NCBI GenBank assembly: GCA_900473175.1
Contig: UCKM01000022.1
Location: 1 to 64,000, forward strand
Length of the DNA: 64,000 bases
Direction: 5' to 3'
Source of the DNA: Hyphomicrobiales bacterium
Lineage (GTDB): Bacteria; Pseudomonadota; Alphaproteobacteria; Rhizobiales; Rhizobiaceae
Part shown: positions 10,865 to 20,163 of the stretch, piece after piece
Layout of the letters: each line of letters begins with the position of its first letter
Position numbering within the stretch: position 1 is the stretch's first letter
Program-made: the position numbers and the translations under genes
The notes under the pieces: model-generated
What the model was told of the DNA's origin: nothing
What the model saw: only the letters and a program-made list of their open reading frames with translations
The model's database searches: none

Positions 10865-11524
10865 TCATATCGGCGTCACAACCGGCAGCGCGAGATATCG
10901 CAGCTGACCGCCCATATGCATCGGTATCATTTCTGCCGGGTTTGAGGGCGGACGAAGGCCAATGCCGGGATAGGGATCGATAAATCCGCAATTGACAACA
11001 TTGGGACCCATGGGTGTCGGGATGAATGCTGCCGAGACCTGCACTATTGCATGTGTTGCGTTCCCCATGAGAAGTGGCCTCTCAGATTGCAACGCATCAA
11101 CGATTTGCGCATTGTTCAAGCCCAATATTCCGGCGTCGAGATCGTAAAGGCCCTGCATCTGGACTTGAAACTGTTTCCCATGGGCGTCCGCCCAATCGCG
11201 ATTCAGCTCCGCCGTAATTGTGGCTCCCGATTTAGCTGGCAGATTGTCCAATCTGCCATAGACCGCTGTGACAATGGCTTCCTGTGGCACGTCATAACCG
11301 TAGAAAGCAAAAATCATGGAAAGTGACGCTGCCCAGCACCATTGGCTTTCCTTTTGTGGGCGGTAAGCCGCCAGCAATTTGGCCGGATCGATCCCCGCCT
11401 CGCACATTTGACCGAACTGATTATAAGCCGGCATACAACGCTGATAGGCGAGGGCCTTGGTCGACACGGCGGATCCACCGAATGTTGCCCCCATAGCAGC
11501 AGCAAGAAAGTTTCTTCTGTGCAT
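10865..11524 (-). CDS. Exported papain-like cysteine protease
   Basis: 219-aa protein with an N-terminal export signal (MHRRNFLAAAMGATFGG..., cleavage plausible after KALA) whose RR pair and Ala-rich core could be Tat-type. The mature part holds KESQWCWAASLSMIFAFYG, the catalytic Cys region of AvrRpt2-type (C70) papain-like proteases. A His follows in GNATHAIVQVSA and an Asp in GFIDPYPGIG, completing a Cys-His-Asp triad in the right order. Proteases of this type occur as effectors or as secreted peptidases. No secretion partner lies nearby, so substrate and role are unknown. Confidence 0.75.
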   Translation of the reverse strand: MHRRNFLAAAMGATFGGSAVSTKALAYQRCMPAYNQFGQMCEAGIDPAKLLAAYRPQKESQWCWAASLSMIFAFYGYDVPQEAIVTAVYGRLDNLPAKSGATITAELNRDWADAHGKQFQVQMQGLYDLDAGILGLNNAQIVDALQSERPLLMGNATHAIVQVSAAFIPTPMGPNVVNCGFIDPYPGIGLRPPSNPAEMIPMHMGGQLRYLALPVVTPI

Positions 11525-11710
11525 CTATAACTCCAATATGAATTTGCTCACGGCTAGAGCCCAAATTGATCAAGACTATATGGCATTCAGAAACTGAAAC
11601 TATCGCGGATCCGCATCCCACCTCCCGATAATATTGTATCGGGAAGTATTGGACATGGATCCAAAGGCAACGTCGGTATTAAAGCAGAAACTGCACTACT
11701 TACAATCCAG

Positions 11711-12967
11711 TTACTCCGCAGCGTGCGATCCCGCACTTTGGCAGAAGCGGTTTTCGATATAATCGGCCACCATCTTCTGGAACTCCTGGGCGATACCCGC
11801 ACCCCGCAGGGTCGCCACCTTCTTCCCGTCGACAAAGACCGGTGCGGTGGGCGTTTCGCCGGTTCCGGGTAGCGAGATGCCGATATCGGCCATCTTCGAT
11901 TCGCCGGGCCCATTGACGATGCATCCCATGACCGCAACGTTGAGCGCCTCGACGCCGGGATATTTGTCGCGCCACACCGGCATGTTCTTGCGGATATCGT
12001 TCTGGATCGATTGCGCCAGTTCCTGAAACACCGTCGAGGTCGTCCGCCCGCATCCGGGGCAAGCCGCCACGATCGGGACAAACTGGCGAAAACCCATGGT
12101 CTGCAGCAATTCCTGCGCAACCTGCACTTCGCGGGTGCGGTCGCCGCCCGGTTCCGGCGTGAGTGAAATGCGGATCGTATCGCCAATGCCTTGTTGCAGG
12201 AGAATGCCAAGCGCCGCGGACGACGCGACGATGCCCTTGGAACCCATCCCGGCTTCGGTGAGGCCGAGGTGCAGCGCGTGGTCGCAGCGGCGCGCAAGCT
12301 CGGCGTACACGGCAATGAGATCCTGCACCTGGCTCACCTTGGCAGACAGAATAATCTTCGAGCGCGGCAAACCGATCTCTTCGGCAAGCTGTGCCGAAAT
12401 CAGTGCCGACTGGACGATTGCTTCGCGTGTTACCTGCTCTGCCGTCAGGGGAGCGCCTGCCGCATGGTTCTGATCCATCAGCGCCGTCAGGAGTTCCTGA
12501 TCGAGCGAGCCCCAGTTGACGCCGATACGTACCGGTTTGTCATAGCGGATCGCCATTTCGATGATCGCACCGAACTGCGCATCCTTCTTGTCCTTGAAAC
12601 CGACATTGCCCGGGTTGATGCGATATTTGGCCAAAGCCTCGGCGCAGGCCGGATGATCGGCCAGAAGCTTATGGCCGATATAGTGGAAATCACCGACCAG
12701 CGGCACCGGCAGGCCAAGGCGGTCGAGCCGCTCACGGATTTTCGGCACCGCAGCCGCGGATTCATCCCGATCGACGGTGATGCGCACGATTTGCGAGCCT
12801 GCACGTGACAGTGCCGCGACTTGCGCCACGGTACCGTCAATATCCGCAGTATCGGTATTGGTCATCGACTGGACGACGATCGGCGCGCCGCCGCCAACCA
12901 TGACGCCGCCGACATCCACACCAACCGAGGGTCGCCGGGCAAAGGGCTGAGAATAATAGTCAGTCAT
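11711..12967 (-). CDS. ispG: 4-hydroxy-3-methylbut-2-enyl diphosphate synthase (flavodoxin)
   Basis: Iron-sulfur enzyme of the MEP isoprenoid pathway that converts ME-cPP to HMBPP. The 418-aa form from the ATG at 12967 begins [20 protein letters not shown] and has a GGAG ribosome site about ten bases upstream. The longer frame to 13012 has no support. The 4Fe-4S ligands are visible in CPGCGRTT and CIVNGPGE near the C-terminus, and [15 protein letters not shown] marks the TIM-barrel start. It complements the prenyl synthase nearby, although the two are not an operon. Confidence 0.96.
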   Translation of the reverse strand: MTDYYSQPFARRPSVGVDVGGVMVGGGAPIVVQSMTNTDTADIDGTVAQVAALSRAGSQIVRITVDRDESAAAVPKIRERLDRLGLPVPLVGDFHYIGHKLLADHPACAEALAKYRINPGNVGFKDKKDAQFGAIIEMAIRYDKPVRIGVNWGSLDQELLTALMDQNHAAGAPLTAEQVTREAIVQSALISAQLAEEIGLPRSKIILSAKVSQVQDLIAVYAELARRCDHALHLGLTEAGMGSKGIVASSAALGILLQQGIGDTIRISLTPEPGGDRTREVQVAQELLQTMGFRQFVPIVAACPGCGRTTSTVFQELAQSIQNDIRKNMPVWRDKYPGVEALNVAVMGCIVNGPGESKMADIGISLPGTGETPTAPVFVDGKKVATLRGAGIAQEFQKMVADYIENRFCQSAGSHAAE

Positions 12968-13244
12968 TATCAAGCTCCAGATATGCCGTTCACGTGGCGC
13001 AGCTATCGGCATTTGTCAACTCCGTGCGGGCTACAGAACCCATGCTACTCCCTCAGTGCAGACCTTGCATGACAAACTGTGCAGGCTCCAAGCCTAGTAA
13101 TCTTGCTGCGATGCAATATATTTCAGGAGTCCGCGCCACGCCCCGTTGAACTTAATCAAAGGAAATTATTGTCATGGCCAGGAACACTCCAATCGGTTGC
13201 GCTCAGATCACGCAAACGCTGCTTTCGGCAAGCCGGACGGCGGC

Positions 13245-14366
13245 ATGATGAGCGGTAAACCCAAGACCATCAATATCGCGCTGCAGGGCGGCGGATCGCA
13301 CGGCGCGTTCACCTGGGGTGTGCTCGACCGCATCCTCGAGGATGGCAGGTTGAATATCGAGGGCGTCTCCGGCACCAGCGCGGGCGCGATGAATGCCGTG
13401 GCACTGGCGGATGGCTGGTCGCATAATGGAGCCGAAGGTGCTCGCGCCAAACTGCACGACTTCTGGCGTGCGGTGGGGCGTACCGGGCAGTTCAGTCCGG
13501 TGCAGCGCTCGCCGTGGGACCGCTTCTTCGGCAACTGGTCCGTCGAAAATGGCCTTGGCTACAATCTCTTCGAACAGATTTCCCGGGTGTTTTCACCGTA
13601 TGAATTCAATCCCTTCAATCTCAATCCGCTGCGCGACGTCGTCGAGAAGGAGATCGATTTCGAACGGGTGAAGGCCTGTTCGAAGCTCAAGCTCTTCATT
13701 TCCGCGACAAATGTCGAGACCGGACGGCTGCGCGTCTTCTCGCAATCGGAGCTCGATGCTGATGTGGTCATGGCTTCCGCCTGCCTGCCCTATATTTTCC
13801 AGGCCGTGGAAATCGATGGCGAACCCTATTGGGATGGAGGCTATGGCGGCAACCCCGCCCTTTACCCGTTCTTCTATTCAAGCGAGAGCGAAGATGTCCT
13901 GCTGATCCAGATCAATCCGATCGAGCGGCGCGGCACGCCCAAGACAGCCCGCGAGATCAGCGATCGCATCGACGAGATCACCTTCAACGCCGCCTTGCTG
14001 CGTGAATTCCGCTCCATTGCCTTCGTCAATTCGCTGATCGAGGCCGGCAGACTTCAACATGGCGAATATCGGCATATCCGCATGCACCGGATCGACGCCG
14101 ATGAAGCCCTCGCCGGTCTTTCCGCCTCGTCCAAGATCAATGCTGAATGGGCTTTCCTCGAGTATCTGCGCGATCTCGGCCGTGCCGCTGCCGAGGACTG
14201 GCTCGAGGAGCACTGCGATTCCGTCGGCGAACACGCCACGCTCGACGTGTCGGGCGAACTCGCACCGGAAATGAATGTGGGTTTCAAGGCCACGAAGCCC
14301 GGCAGGCGGGTCAGCGATTTCCTCTTGCAGCGCAGGAAGCCGCCCGTGGTGGCGCGTCGCGCCTAG
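13245..14366 (+). CDS. Patatin-like phospholipase family protein
   Basis: Predicted lipid acyl hydrolase. It has the oxyanion-hole loop ALQGGGSHGAFTWGV, the nucleophile elbow GTSAG with Ser45, and the Asp of the dyad in WDGGYGGNPAL. The ATGs at 13245 and 13248 begin directly before KPKTINIALQGG. The frame is open 33 codons further upstream, but that part is not family-like. The stop TAG at 14364-14366 overlaps the stop of the convergent MFS gene inside one CCTAGG palindrome. Substrate unknown; no signal peptide seen. Confidence 0.9.
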   Translation: MMSGKPKTINIALQGGGSHGAFTWGVLDRILEDGRLNIEGVSGTSAGAMNAVALADGWSHNGAEGARAKLHDFWRAVGRTGQFSPVQRSPWDRFFGNWSVENGLGYNLFEQISRVFSPYEFNPFNLNPLRDVVEKEIDFERVKACSKLKLFISATNVETGRLRVFSQSELDADVVMASACLPYIFQAVEIDGEPYWDGGYGGNPALYPFFYSSESEDVLLIQINPIERRGTPKTAREISDRIDEITFNAALLREFRSIAFVNSLIEAGRLQHGEYRHIRMHRIDADEALAGLSASSKINAEWAFLEYLRDLGRAAAEDWLEEHCDSVGEHATLDVSGELAPEMNVGFKATKPGRRVSDFLLQRRKPPVVARRA

Positions 14367-15529
14367 GCCTGCTTCCTGTCAGCGCTTTTAGCGAGATTGG
14401 CCATGAGGCAAACAACAATCAGCAGCCCGGCGAGCACCATATAGACCGGTCCGAAACCGGTCTTGCCACCGACAAAGCCGATTGCCGATGGCGCGACGAG
14501 AATTCCCGAGTAGCCCATAAGCGTCACCATGCTGAGTGCGACGCCGGAGGAGGTTCCCTCCTGATTGCCGGCTGCCGAGAAGGCGATCGGCACCATATTG
14601 GCAATGCCAAGTCCAGAAAAGGCAAAGGCAAGGATTGCAATCCACGAATTGGGCGAAAGACTTGCGACCAGCATGCCGGATGCGCCGATCAGCGCTGACA
14701 CACGCAATGTATTGACCGCGCCGAAGCGGTCGCGCACGCCGTCGCCGAGGAAGCGCATCACCGACATGGTGCCGGAGAAGGCGGCAAAGGCGAAACCGGC
14801 TGTAGCGATATCGGCACCGCGTTCCTGTTGCAGATAGAGCGCGGCCCAATCCAGCACCGACCCTTCAGGCACCATGGAGAACAGGGCCATAAGACCGATG
14901 AGATAGATCAGCGGATTGCTCGGAAATACCAGCTTCTGCTTGTGGTGAACGACCGGCGTGTCCTCGGTGATCATATAACGAAAGGCTGCAAGTCCCAGCA
15001 CAATGGCGATAAGCGTGACGACGGCGGCGTGGGCGAGGTGCCCGTGCGCCTCAATCAGGATACCGCCCAGCCCGCCGCCGGCAAAGCCGCCGAGGCTCCA
15101 GAAACCGTGCGACGACGACATGACTGCACGGGATAGCTTCTTTTCGACCTCTACCGCATTGGCATTCATGGCGACGTCCATGCCGCCGATGACAGCACCA
15201 AAAAGGAAGAGCGCTGGCGCGGCGGTGTAGACGTTTGGCGCCAGTGCCACGAGCAGGAGCGAGAACGAGCAGAATACGGCAAAGCCCTTTACCACGGCGC
15301 GCGAACCATATCTTCCGATGAGGTAGCCGCACCAGGGCATGGAGGACAAAGCCCCGATGCCAAACACGAGGATGAGGAGGCCGAGTGTGAACTCGCTGAT
15401 CCCGAGGCGCGTCATGAATACAGGGATTTGCGGTGCCCAACTGCCGACCAGAAAGCCATTGAAGAAGAACGCGCTGGCAACGGCCCATCGCCCGTAAACA
15501 GCTTTCCTGAGGTAGATAGAGGCATCCAT
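14363..15529 (-). CDS. MFS transporter (sugar/FucP- or YbjJ-like)
   Basis: About 388 residues with twelve predicted membrane segments and the loop 2-3 type sequence GYLIGRYGSRAVVKG. The pattern NGFLVGSWAPQIPVFMTRLG near the N-terminus and GGMDVAMNANAVEVEKKLSR in the middle fit the YbjJ-type branch of the major facilitator family. The ATG at 15529 has GGTGA seven bases upstream; a GTG at 15577 is a weaker alternative. It sits 63 bases after a DeoR-type regulator on the same strand, which suggests that the regulator controls it and that the substrate is a sugar or sugar derivative. Substrate not proven. Confidence 0.85.
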   Translation of the reverse strand: MDASIYLRKAVYGRWAVASAFFFNGFLVGSWAPQIPVFMTRLGISEFTLGLLILVFGIGALSSMPWCGYLIGRYGSRAVVKGFAVFCSFSLLLVALAPNVYTAAPALFLFGAVIGGMDVAMNANAVEVEKKLSRAVMSSSHGFWSLGGFAGGGLGGILIEAHGHLAHAAVVTLIAIVLGLAAFRYMITEDTPVVHHKQKLVFPSNPLIYLIGLMALFSMVPEGSVLDWAALYLQQERGADIATAGFAFAAFSGTMSVMRFLGDGVRDRFGAVNTLRVSALIGASGMLVASLSPNSWIAILAFAFSGLGIANMVPIAFSAAGNQEGTSSGVALSMVTLMGYSGILVAPSAIGFVGGKTGFGPVYMVLAGLLIVVCLMANLAKSADRKQA

Positions 15530-15592
15530 TAGAGTATCACCGGTTAAACGTTGGAACTGGGCAGGCATTCCGCTCACCCAATTTATGAAACA

Positions 15593-16375
15593 TCATGCAA
15601 ACTGATCGTCGGCGACGATCACCTCGACGCCCTCCCCGCTTATCCGCTCCAGGATCGACCGATCCGCTGTCCTGTCGGTCACGAGGGTGGATATGATCGA
15701 AATCGGGCCAATGGCAAAGGGGGCCTGTTTGACAAGCTTTTCGCTGGTTGCCAGCAGTATGATCTCATTGCAGGCCTGACCGAGCGCCAGCTTCATGCGC
15801 GCATCATCATAATTCTCGGCGCGCAGCATCAGCCCTTCGTCGACGGCGCACGCGCCGAGCACACAATAATCGACCCGCATCGATTGGACTTCGGCCAGCG
15901 TGGACTGCCCGATGGCGCTACGGGTCAACCGGTTCAGGCTTCCCCCCAGCAAGATGACCTCGCAACAGGGATGATCGAGTGCGGCCGACGCGATATCGGG
16001 GGAACCAGTGATGATGCATGTCTGCAGGTCAGCAGGAAGCGCACGAACGAATTCGAGCACCGTCGTGCTCGAATCGAGGAGCATGGTCGTATTGGCCGGG
16101 ATGCGGGCAGCAGCAACGGCGGCAATCGCCTTCTTGCCGGCGGTCTCATCGCGGGCGCGCTGCTGGAAGCTTCGAGGGCCCGATCTGCTTCTGGCTGCGC
16201 CCCCGTGGAAGCGCTGGACGAGACCCTGCTCGGCCAGTTCGCGAAGATCCCGGCGTATCGAGTCTTCCGAGACGCCGAATTCAGATGCAACAGCATTAGC
16301 CAGCACGCGTCCGGACTCGTTGACCCTTTTGAGGATCATGATTTTTCTTTCGTCCGGTGACAGATCTTTCAGCAC
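15593..16375 (-). CDS. DeoR/GlpR-family transcriptional regulator
   Basis: 260-aa repressor: N-terminal winged helix (ERKIMILKRVNESGRVLANA then VSEDSIRRDLRELAEQG), and a C-terminal sugar-phosphate sensor domain of the DeoRC type with LLDSSTTVLEFVRALP and the Gly-rich segment VILLGGSLNR. The GTG at 16375 is chosen because GGAGGT lies seven bases upstream. An ATG at 16396 is in frame, but that ribosome site then falls inside the gene. A 14-bp perfect palindrome lies 35 bases upstream and may be its own operator. Confidence 0.9.
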   Translation of the reverse strand: MLKDLSPDERKIMILKRVNESGRVLANAVASEFGVSEDSIRRDLRELAEQGLVQRFHGGAARSRSGPRSFQQRARDETAGKKAIAAVAAARIPANTTMLLDSSTTVLEFVRALPADLQTCIITGSPDIASAALDHPCCEVILLGGSLNRLTRSAIGQSTLAEVQSMRVDYCVLGACAVDEGLMLRAENYDDARMKLALGQACNEIILLATSEKLVKQAPFAIGPISIISTLVTDRTADRSILERISGEGVEVIVADDQFA

Positions 16376-16409
16376 TGGGAATACCTCCACCAACATTTAT
16401 AGATCGAAA

Positions 16410-16445
16410 TGCCTATATAGGCAATATCAAATGCACATTTGTGCA
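16410..16445. promoter_or_regulatory. Candidate operator of the DeoR-type regulator
   Basis: A perfect palindrome TGCCTATATAGGCA covers 16410-16423. A second inverted repeat, TGCACA (16432-16437) and TGTGCA (16440-16445), follows nine bases later. Both lie between the pyc terminator and the regulator start, where the promoter should be. Binding by the regulator is inferred from position. Confidence 0.45.
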
Positions 16446-16491
16446 CATACGTGCAATAGTGACGTTGTGGGGCCAACCGGCGCTGAACGAA

Positions 16492-16514
16492 AAAAGCCCC
16501 TGTGCGGGGCTTTT
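16492..16514 (-). terminator. Terminator of pyc
   Basis: AAAAGCCCC (16492-16500) pairs with GGGGCTTTT (16506-16514) around a five-base loop, 37 bases after the pyc stop, with a T-run on the minus strand. Confidence 0.85.
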
Positions 16515-16550
16515 CGAGAATAGCGTTTCGGTCGTGAACCGCGATGAAGA

Positions 16551-19500
16551 CTACTCGTAGACGATCAGCAAGTCCTTGGCGTCGATCTGATCGCCAGCCC
16601 GGACAAGCACTTCCGCAACCGTGCCGTCGCGCTCCGCGCGCAACGCGGTTTCCATTTTCATCGCTTCGATGGAAAGCAGCACATCGCCTGCATTGACCTT
16701 CTGGCCGGTCGCAATGCCCACCGTCGAGACAATGCCCGGCATCGGGGCACCAACATGTTTGTCATTGCCAAGCTCAGCCTTGCGCCGGACGCCAGCGCCC
16801 CCGGCCGCGCGGGTGCGGTCCGGAACCTTCACGCGGCGCGGCTGGCCATTCAACTCGAAGAAGACCGTGCACATGCCCTTGTCGTCGGCTTCGCCCATGG
16901 CGAGATTGCGCACGACAAGCGTCTTGCCGCGCTCGATATCGAGGAAGACCTCTTCCTCCGGCGCAAGCCCATAGAAATAGACATGGGTCGGCAGAACGCT
17001 GGTCGGGCCGTAGGTGTCGTGCGTCACCGCGAAGTCGGTGAACACCTTGGGGTACATGAGATAGGACGCGAACTCCTGCTCGGTAACCTTGCGTTCGAGC
17101 TTGGTCTCGATCTCGCCGCGCTCGGCTTCAAGATCTGCCGCCTGCAGCAATGCGCCGGGCCGTTCGGTGAACGGCTTTTCGTCTTTCAGGACCTTCTTCT
17201 GAATATCCTTTGGCCAGCCCTTCGGCGGCTGTCCGAGGTCGCCGCGCATCATCGACACGACCGAATCCGGAAAGGCGATATCCTTGCTCGGGTTCTTTAC
17301 ATCCTCGACGGAAAGGTCCTGGCTGACCATCATCAGCGCCATGTCGCCCACGACCTTGGAGGACGGTGTAACCTTGACGATATCCCCGAACATCTGATTG
17401 ACGTCGGCATAGGCCTGGGCCACTTCGTGCCACCGGGTTTCGAGGCCAAGCGAACGGGCCTGCTCCTTGAGATTGGTGAACTGGCCGCCCGGCATCTCGT
17501 GCAGATAAACTTCGGAAGCCGGCCCCTTCAGGTCGCTTTCAAAAGCCGCATACTGGGTGCGCACCGCCTCCCAATAGAAGGAAATCCGGCGGATCCATTC
17601 CGGATCAAGGCCCGGGTCGCGCTCCGTACCTTTCAAGGCTTCTACGATCGAACCAAGGCATGGCTGCGAGGTATTGCCGGACAAGGCGTCCATGGCGGCG
17701 TCCACCACATCAACGCCCGCATCGACTGCGGCAAGCACAGTCGCGGCCGCAATGCCCGACGTGTCATGGGTGTGGAAATGCAAGGGAAGGTCAGTTGCCT
17801 CCCGCAACGCCTTGAACAGAACCTTGGCCGCACCCGGCTTCAACAACCCCGCCATGTCCTTGATGGCGATGATATGCGCCCCAGCCTTTTCGACTTGCTG
17901 GGCAAGATCGACATAGTATTTCAGATCATATTTCGGCCGGGCGGAGTTCAGGATGTCGCCGGTGTAGCAGATCGCCGCCTCGCACAGCTTGTTCTCCTCG
18001 ATCACCGCATCCATGCTGACGCGCATGTTCTCAACCCAGTTGAGGCTGTCGAACACGCGAAAGACGTCGATACCACCTCGTGCGGCCTGGCTGACGAAAT
18101 ATTTGACAACGTTGTCGGGGTAGCTCTTGTAGCCGACGCCGTTGGCGCCGCGCAGCAGCATCTGCAGCAAGATGTTCGGCGCCCGCTCGCGGACTTCAGC
18201 GAGGCGCTCCCACGGATCTTCGGTCAGAAACCGCATGGCGACGTCGAAGGTCGCGCCGCCCCAGCATTCCAGCGAGAAGAGTTGCGGCAGTGCCCGGGCA
18301 TAGGTGCCGGCGACGCGCGCAATGTCGAACGTGCGCATACGTGTCGCGAGCAGCGATTGATGCCCGTCGCGCATAGTGGTGTCGGTGAACAATACGCGCT
18401 TTTCGTTGCGCATCCATTCCGCGAACTTCTTTGGCCCAAGCTGGTCGAGAAGTTGCTTTGTACCATCGGGGATTGGCGCTTCGATGAAGGGTACGCGCGG
18501 CAGCGCCGCCTCCTTGGATGGCATGGCGCGGCCCTTGGTCTCGGGATGGCCATTGATCGTCACATCGGCGAGATAGGTCAGGAGTTTTGTGGCGCGGTCC
18601 TGCCGCTTGACCTGCGCGAACAGTTCGGGAGTCGTGTCGATGAACTTCGTCGTATAGGAATTGTCGATGAACTTCGGATGCGTAATGATCGCTTCCAGGA
18701 ACGTCAGGTTCGTCGCGACGCCGCGGATGCGGAATTCGCGCAGGGCACGGTGCATCCGGTGGATCGTCTCTTCGGCCGTGGGCGACCAGGCCGTGATTTT
18801 TTCAAGGAGCGGATCGTAGAAACGCGTGATAACCGCACCCGAATAGGCGGTGCCGCCGTCAAGGCGGATGCCGAAGCCCGTGGCCCCACGGTAGGCAGTG
18901 ATCCTGCCATAGTCCGGAATGAAGTTCTGCTCCGGATCTTCCGTGGTGATACGGCATTGCAGGGCATGGCCGTTAAGCTTGATGTCCTTTTGCGCAGGCA
19001 CGCCCGATTCCGGGGTACCGATCGTGGCGCCTTCAAGAATGCGGATCTGCGCCTTGACGATATCGATGCCGGTGACTTCTTCGGTAACCGTGTGCTCGAC
19101 CTGGATACGCGGATTGACTTCGATGAAATAGAAGGCGCTGGTATCGGAATCCATCAGGAACTCGATCGTTCCGGCACCGATATAATTGGTGGCCTTGGCG
19201 ATCTTCAGGCCATAGTCGCAGATTTCCTTGCGCTGCGCATCGCTAAGGTAGGGGGCAGGCGCGCGTTCGACGACTTTCTGGTTGCGGCGCTGGATCGAGC
19301 AATCGCGCTCGAAAAGGTGAACCGCATTGCCATGCGTATCACCGAGGATCTGCACTTCGACATGCCGTGCGCGCTGCACCAGCTTTTCGAGATAGACCTC
19401 ATCCTTGCCGAACGCTGCCTTGGCTTCGCGCTTGCCTTCCGTCACCTCACGGGCAATGTCTTCCGGTTTGAAGATCGCTCGCATGCCGCGTCCGCCACCG

Positions 19501-20009
19501 CCCCAGGAGGCTTTGAGCATGACCGGGTAGCCGATCTGCTCGGCCATGGCTTTGACCGCGTCCATGTCGTCCGGCAGCGGATCGGTGGCGGGAACCACGG
19601 GAACACCGATCTCGATGGCCAGATTGCGCGCGGCGACCTTGTTGCCGAGCCGGCGCATCGTTTCCGGCTTCGGACCGATAAAGATGATCCCGGCCTCGGC
19701 GCAAGCCTCGGCAAATTCCGGGCTTTCCGAAAGCAGGCCATAGCCCGGATGAATAGCGTCCGCACCGGAAAGCTTGGCAACGCGCATGATTTCCTCGATC
19801 GACAGATAGCTTTCGATCGGGCCCATGTCCTTGGCGAGATGCGGGCCGCGCCCGACCTGATAGGATTCGTCCGCCTTGAACCGGTGCAGCGCCAGCTTGT
19901 CCTCTTCCGCCCATATCGCCACGGTTTTCATCCCAAGCTCGTTGGCGGCGCGGAATACACGGATCGCAATTTCTGATCTGTTGGCGACGAGGATTTTCTT
20001 GATAGGCAA
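16551..20009 (-). CDS. pyc: Pyruvate carboxylase
   Basis: Anaplerotic biotin enzyme that makes oxaloacetate from pyruvate, bicarbonate and ATP. The 1152-aa chain has the full architecture. Biotin carboxylase is N-terminal, with KILVANRSEIAIRVFRAA at the start and the ATP-grasp loop SWGGGGRGM. The carboxyltransferase is central, with TDTTMRDGHQSLLATRMRT for metal and pyruvate binding. A biotinyl domain is C-terminal, with EAMKME and the biotin-accepting Lys at about residue 1118. It is monocistronic with its own terminator. A long antisense frame (16755-19976) is a shadow of its codon bias. Confidence 0.98.
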   Translation of the reverse strand: MPIKKILVANRSEIAIRVFRAANELGMKTVAIWAEEDKLALHRFKADESYQVGRGPHLAKDMGPIESYLSIEEIMRVAKLSGADAIHPGYGLLSESPEFAEACAEAGIIFIGPKPETMRRLGNKVAARNLAIEIGVPVVPATDPLPDDMDAVKAMAEQIGYPVMLKASWGGGGRGMRAIFKPEDIAREVTEGKREAKAAFGKDEVYLEKLVQRARHVEVQILGDTHGNAVHLFERDCSIQRRNQKVVERAPAPYLSDAQRKEICDYGLKIAKATNYIGAGTIEFLMDSDTSAFYFIEVNPRIQVEHTVTEEVTGIDIVKAQIRILEGATIGTPESGVPAQKDIKLNGHALQCRITTEDPEQNFIPDYGRITAYRGATGFGIRLDGGTAYSGAVITRFYDPLLEKITAWSPTAEETIHRMHRALREFRIRGVATNLTFLEAIITHPKFIDNSYTTKFIDTTPELFAQVKRQDRATKLLTYLADVTINGHPETKGRAMPSKEAALPRVPFIEAPIPDGTKQLLDQLGPKKFAEWMRNEKRVLFTDTTMRDGHQSLLATRMRTFDIARVAGTYARALPQLFSLECWGGATFDVAMRFLTEDPWERLAEVRERAPNILLQMLLRGANGVGYKSYPDNVVKYFVSQAARGGIDVFRVFDSLNWVENMRVSMDAVIEENKLCEAAICYTGDILNSARPKYDLKYYVDLAQQVEKAGAHIIAIKDMAGLLKPGAAKVLFKALREATDLPLHFHTHDTSGIAAATVLAAVDAGVDVVDAAMDALSGNTSQPCLGSIVEALKGTERDPGLDPEWIRRISFYWEAVRTQYAAFESDLKGPASEVYLHEMPGGQFTNLKEQARSLGLETRWHEVAQAYADVNQMFGDIVKVTPSSKVVGDMALMMVSQDLSVEDVKNPSKDIAFPDSVVSMMRGDLGQPPKGWPKDIQKKVLKDEKPFTERPGALLQAADLEAERGEIETKLERKVTEQEFASYLMYPKVFTDFAVTHDTYGPTSVLPTHVYFYGLAPEEEVFLDIERGKTLVVRNLAMGEADDKGMCTVFFELNGQPRRVKVPDRTRAAGGAGVRRKAELGNDKHVGAPMPGIVSTVGIATGQKVNAGDVLLSIEAMKMETALRAERDGTVAEVLVRAGDQIDAKDLLIVYE

Positions 20010-20112
20010 GGCGACGGCTCCGAATATGAAAATAGTATGGTTTGGCGGCTACAGATTGCTGCACTGCAAACAACGCATAATGATCACAACAGAATGAAAT
20101 GTCCAATAGCAA

Positions 20113-20137
20113 AATGCCCGGCACAGGGCCGGGCATT
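20113..20137 (-). terminator. Terminator of the branched-chain amino acid operon
   Basis: AATGCCCGGC (20113-20122) pairs with GCCGGGCATT (20128-20137), followed by TTTT on the minus strand, 27 bases after the stop of the binding-protein gene. Confidence 0.85.
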
Positions 20138-20163
20138 CGCTGATCATACCAGTTGCGAAAGGC

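Noticed and set aside
16755-19976. A 1073-codon open frame on the plus strand
   Set aside because: It is exactly antisense to pyruvate carboxylase, is Arg/His-rich and has no domain. High GC codon bias keeps this antisense frame open.
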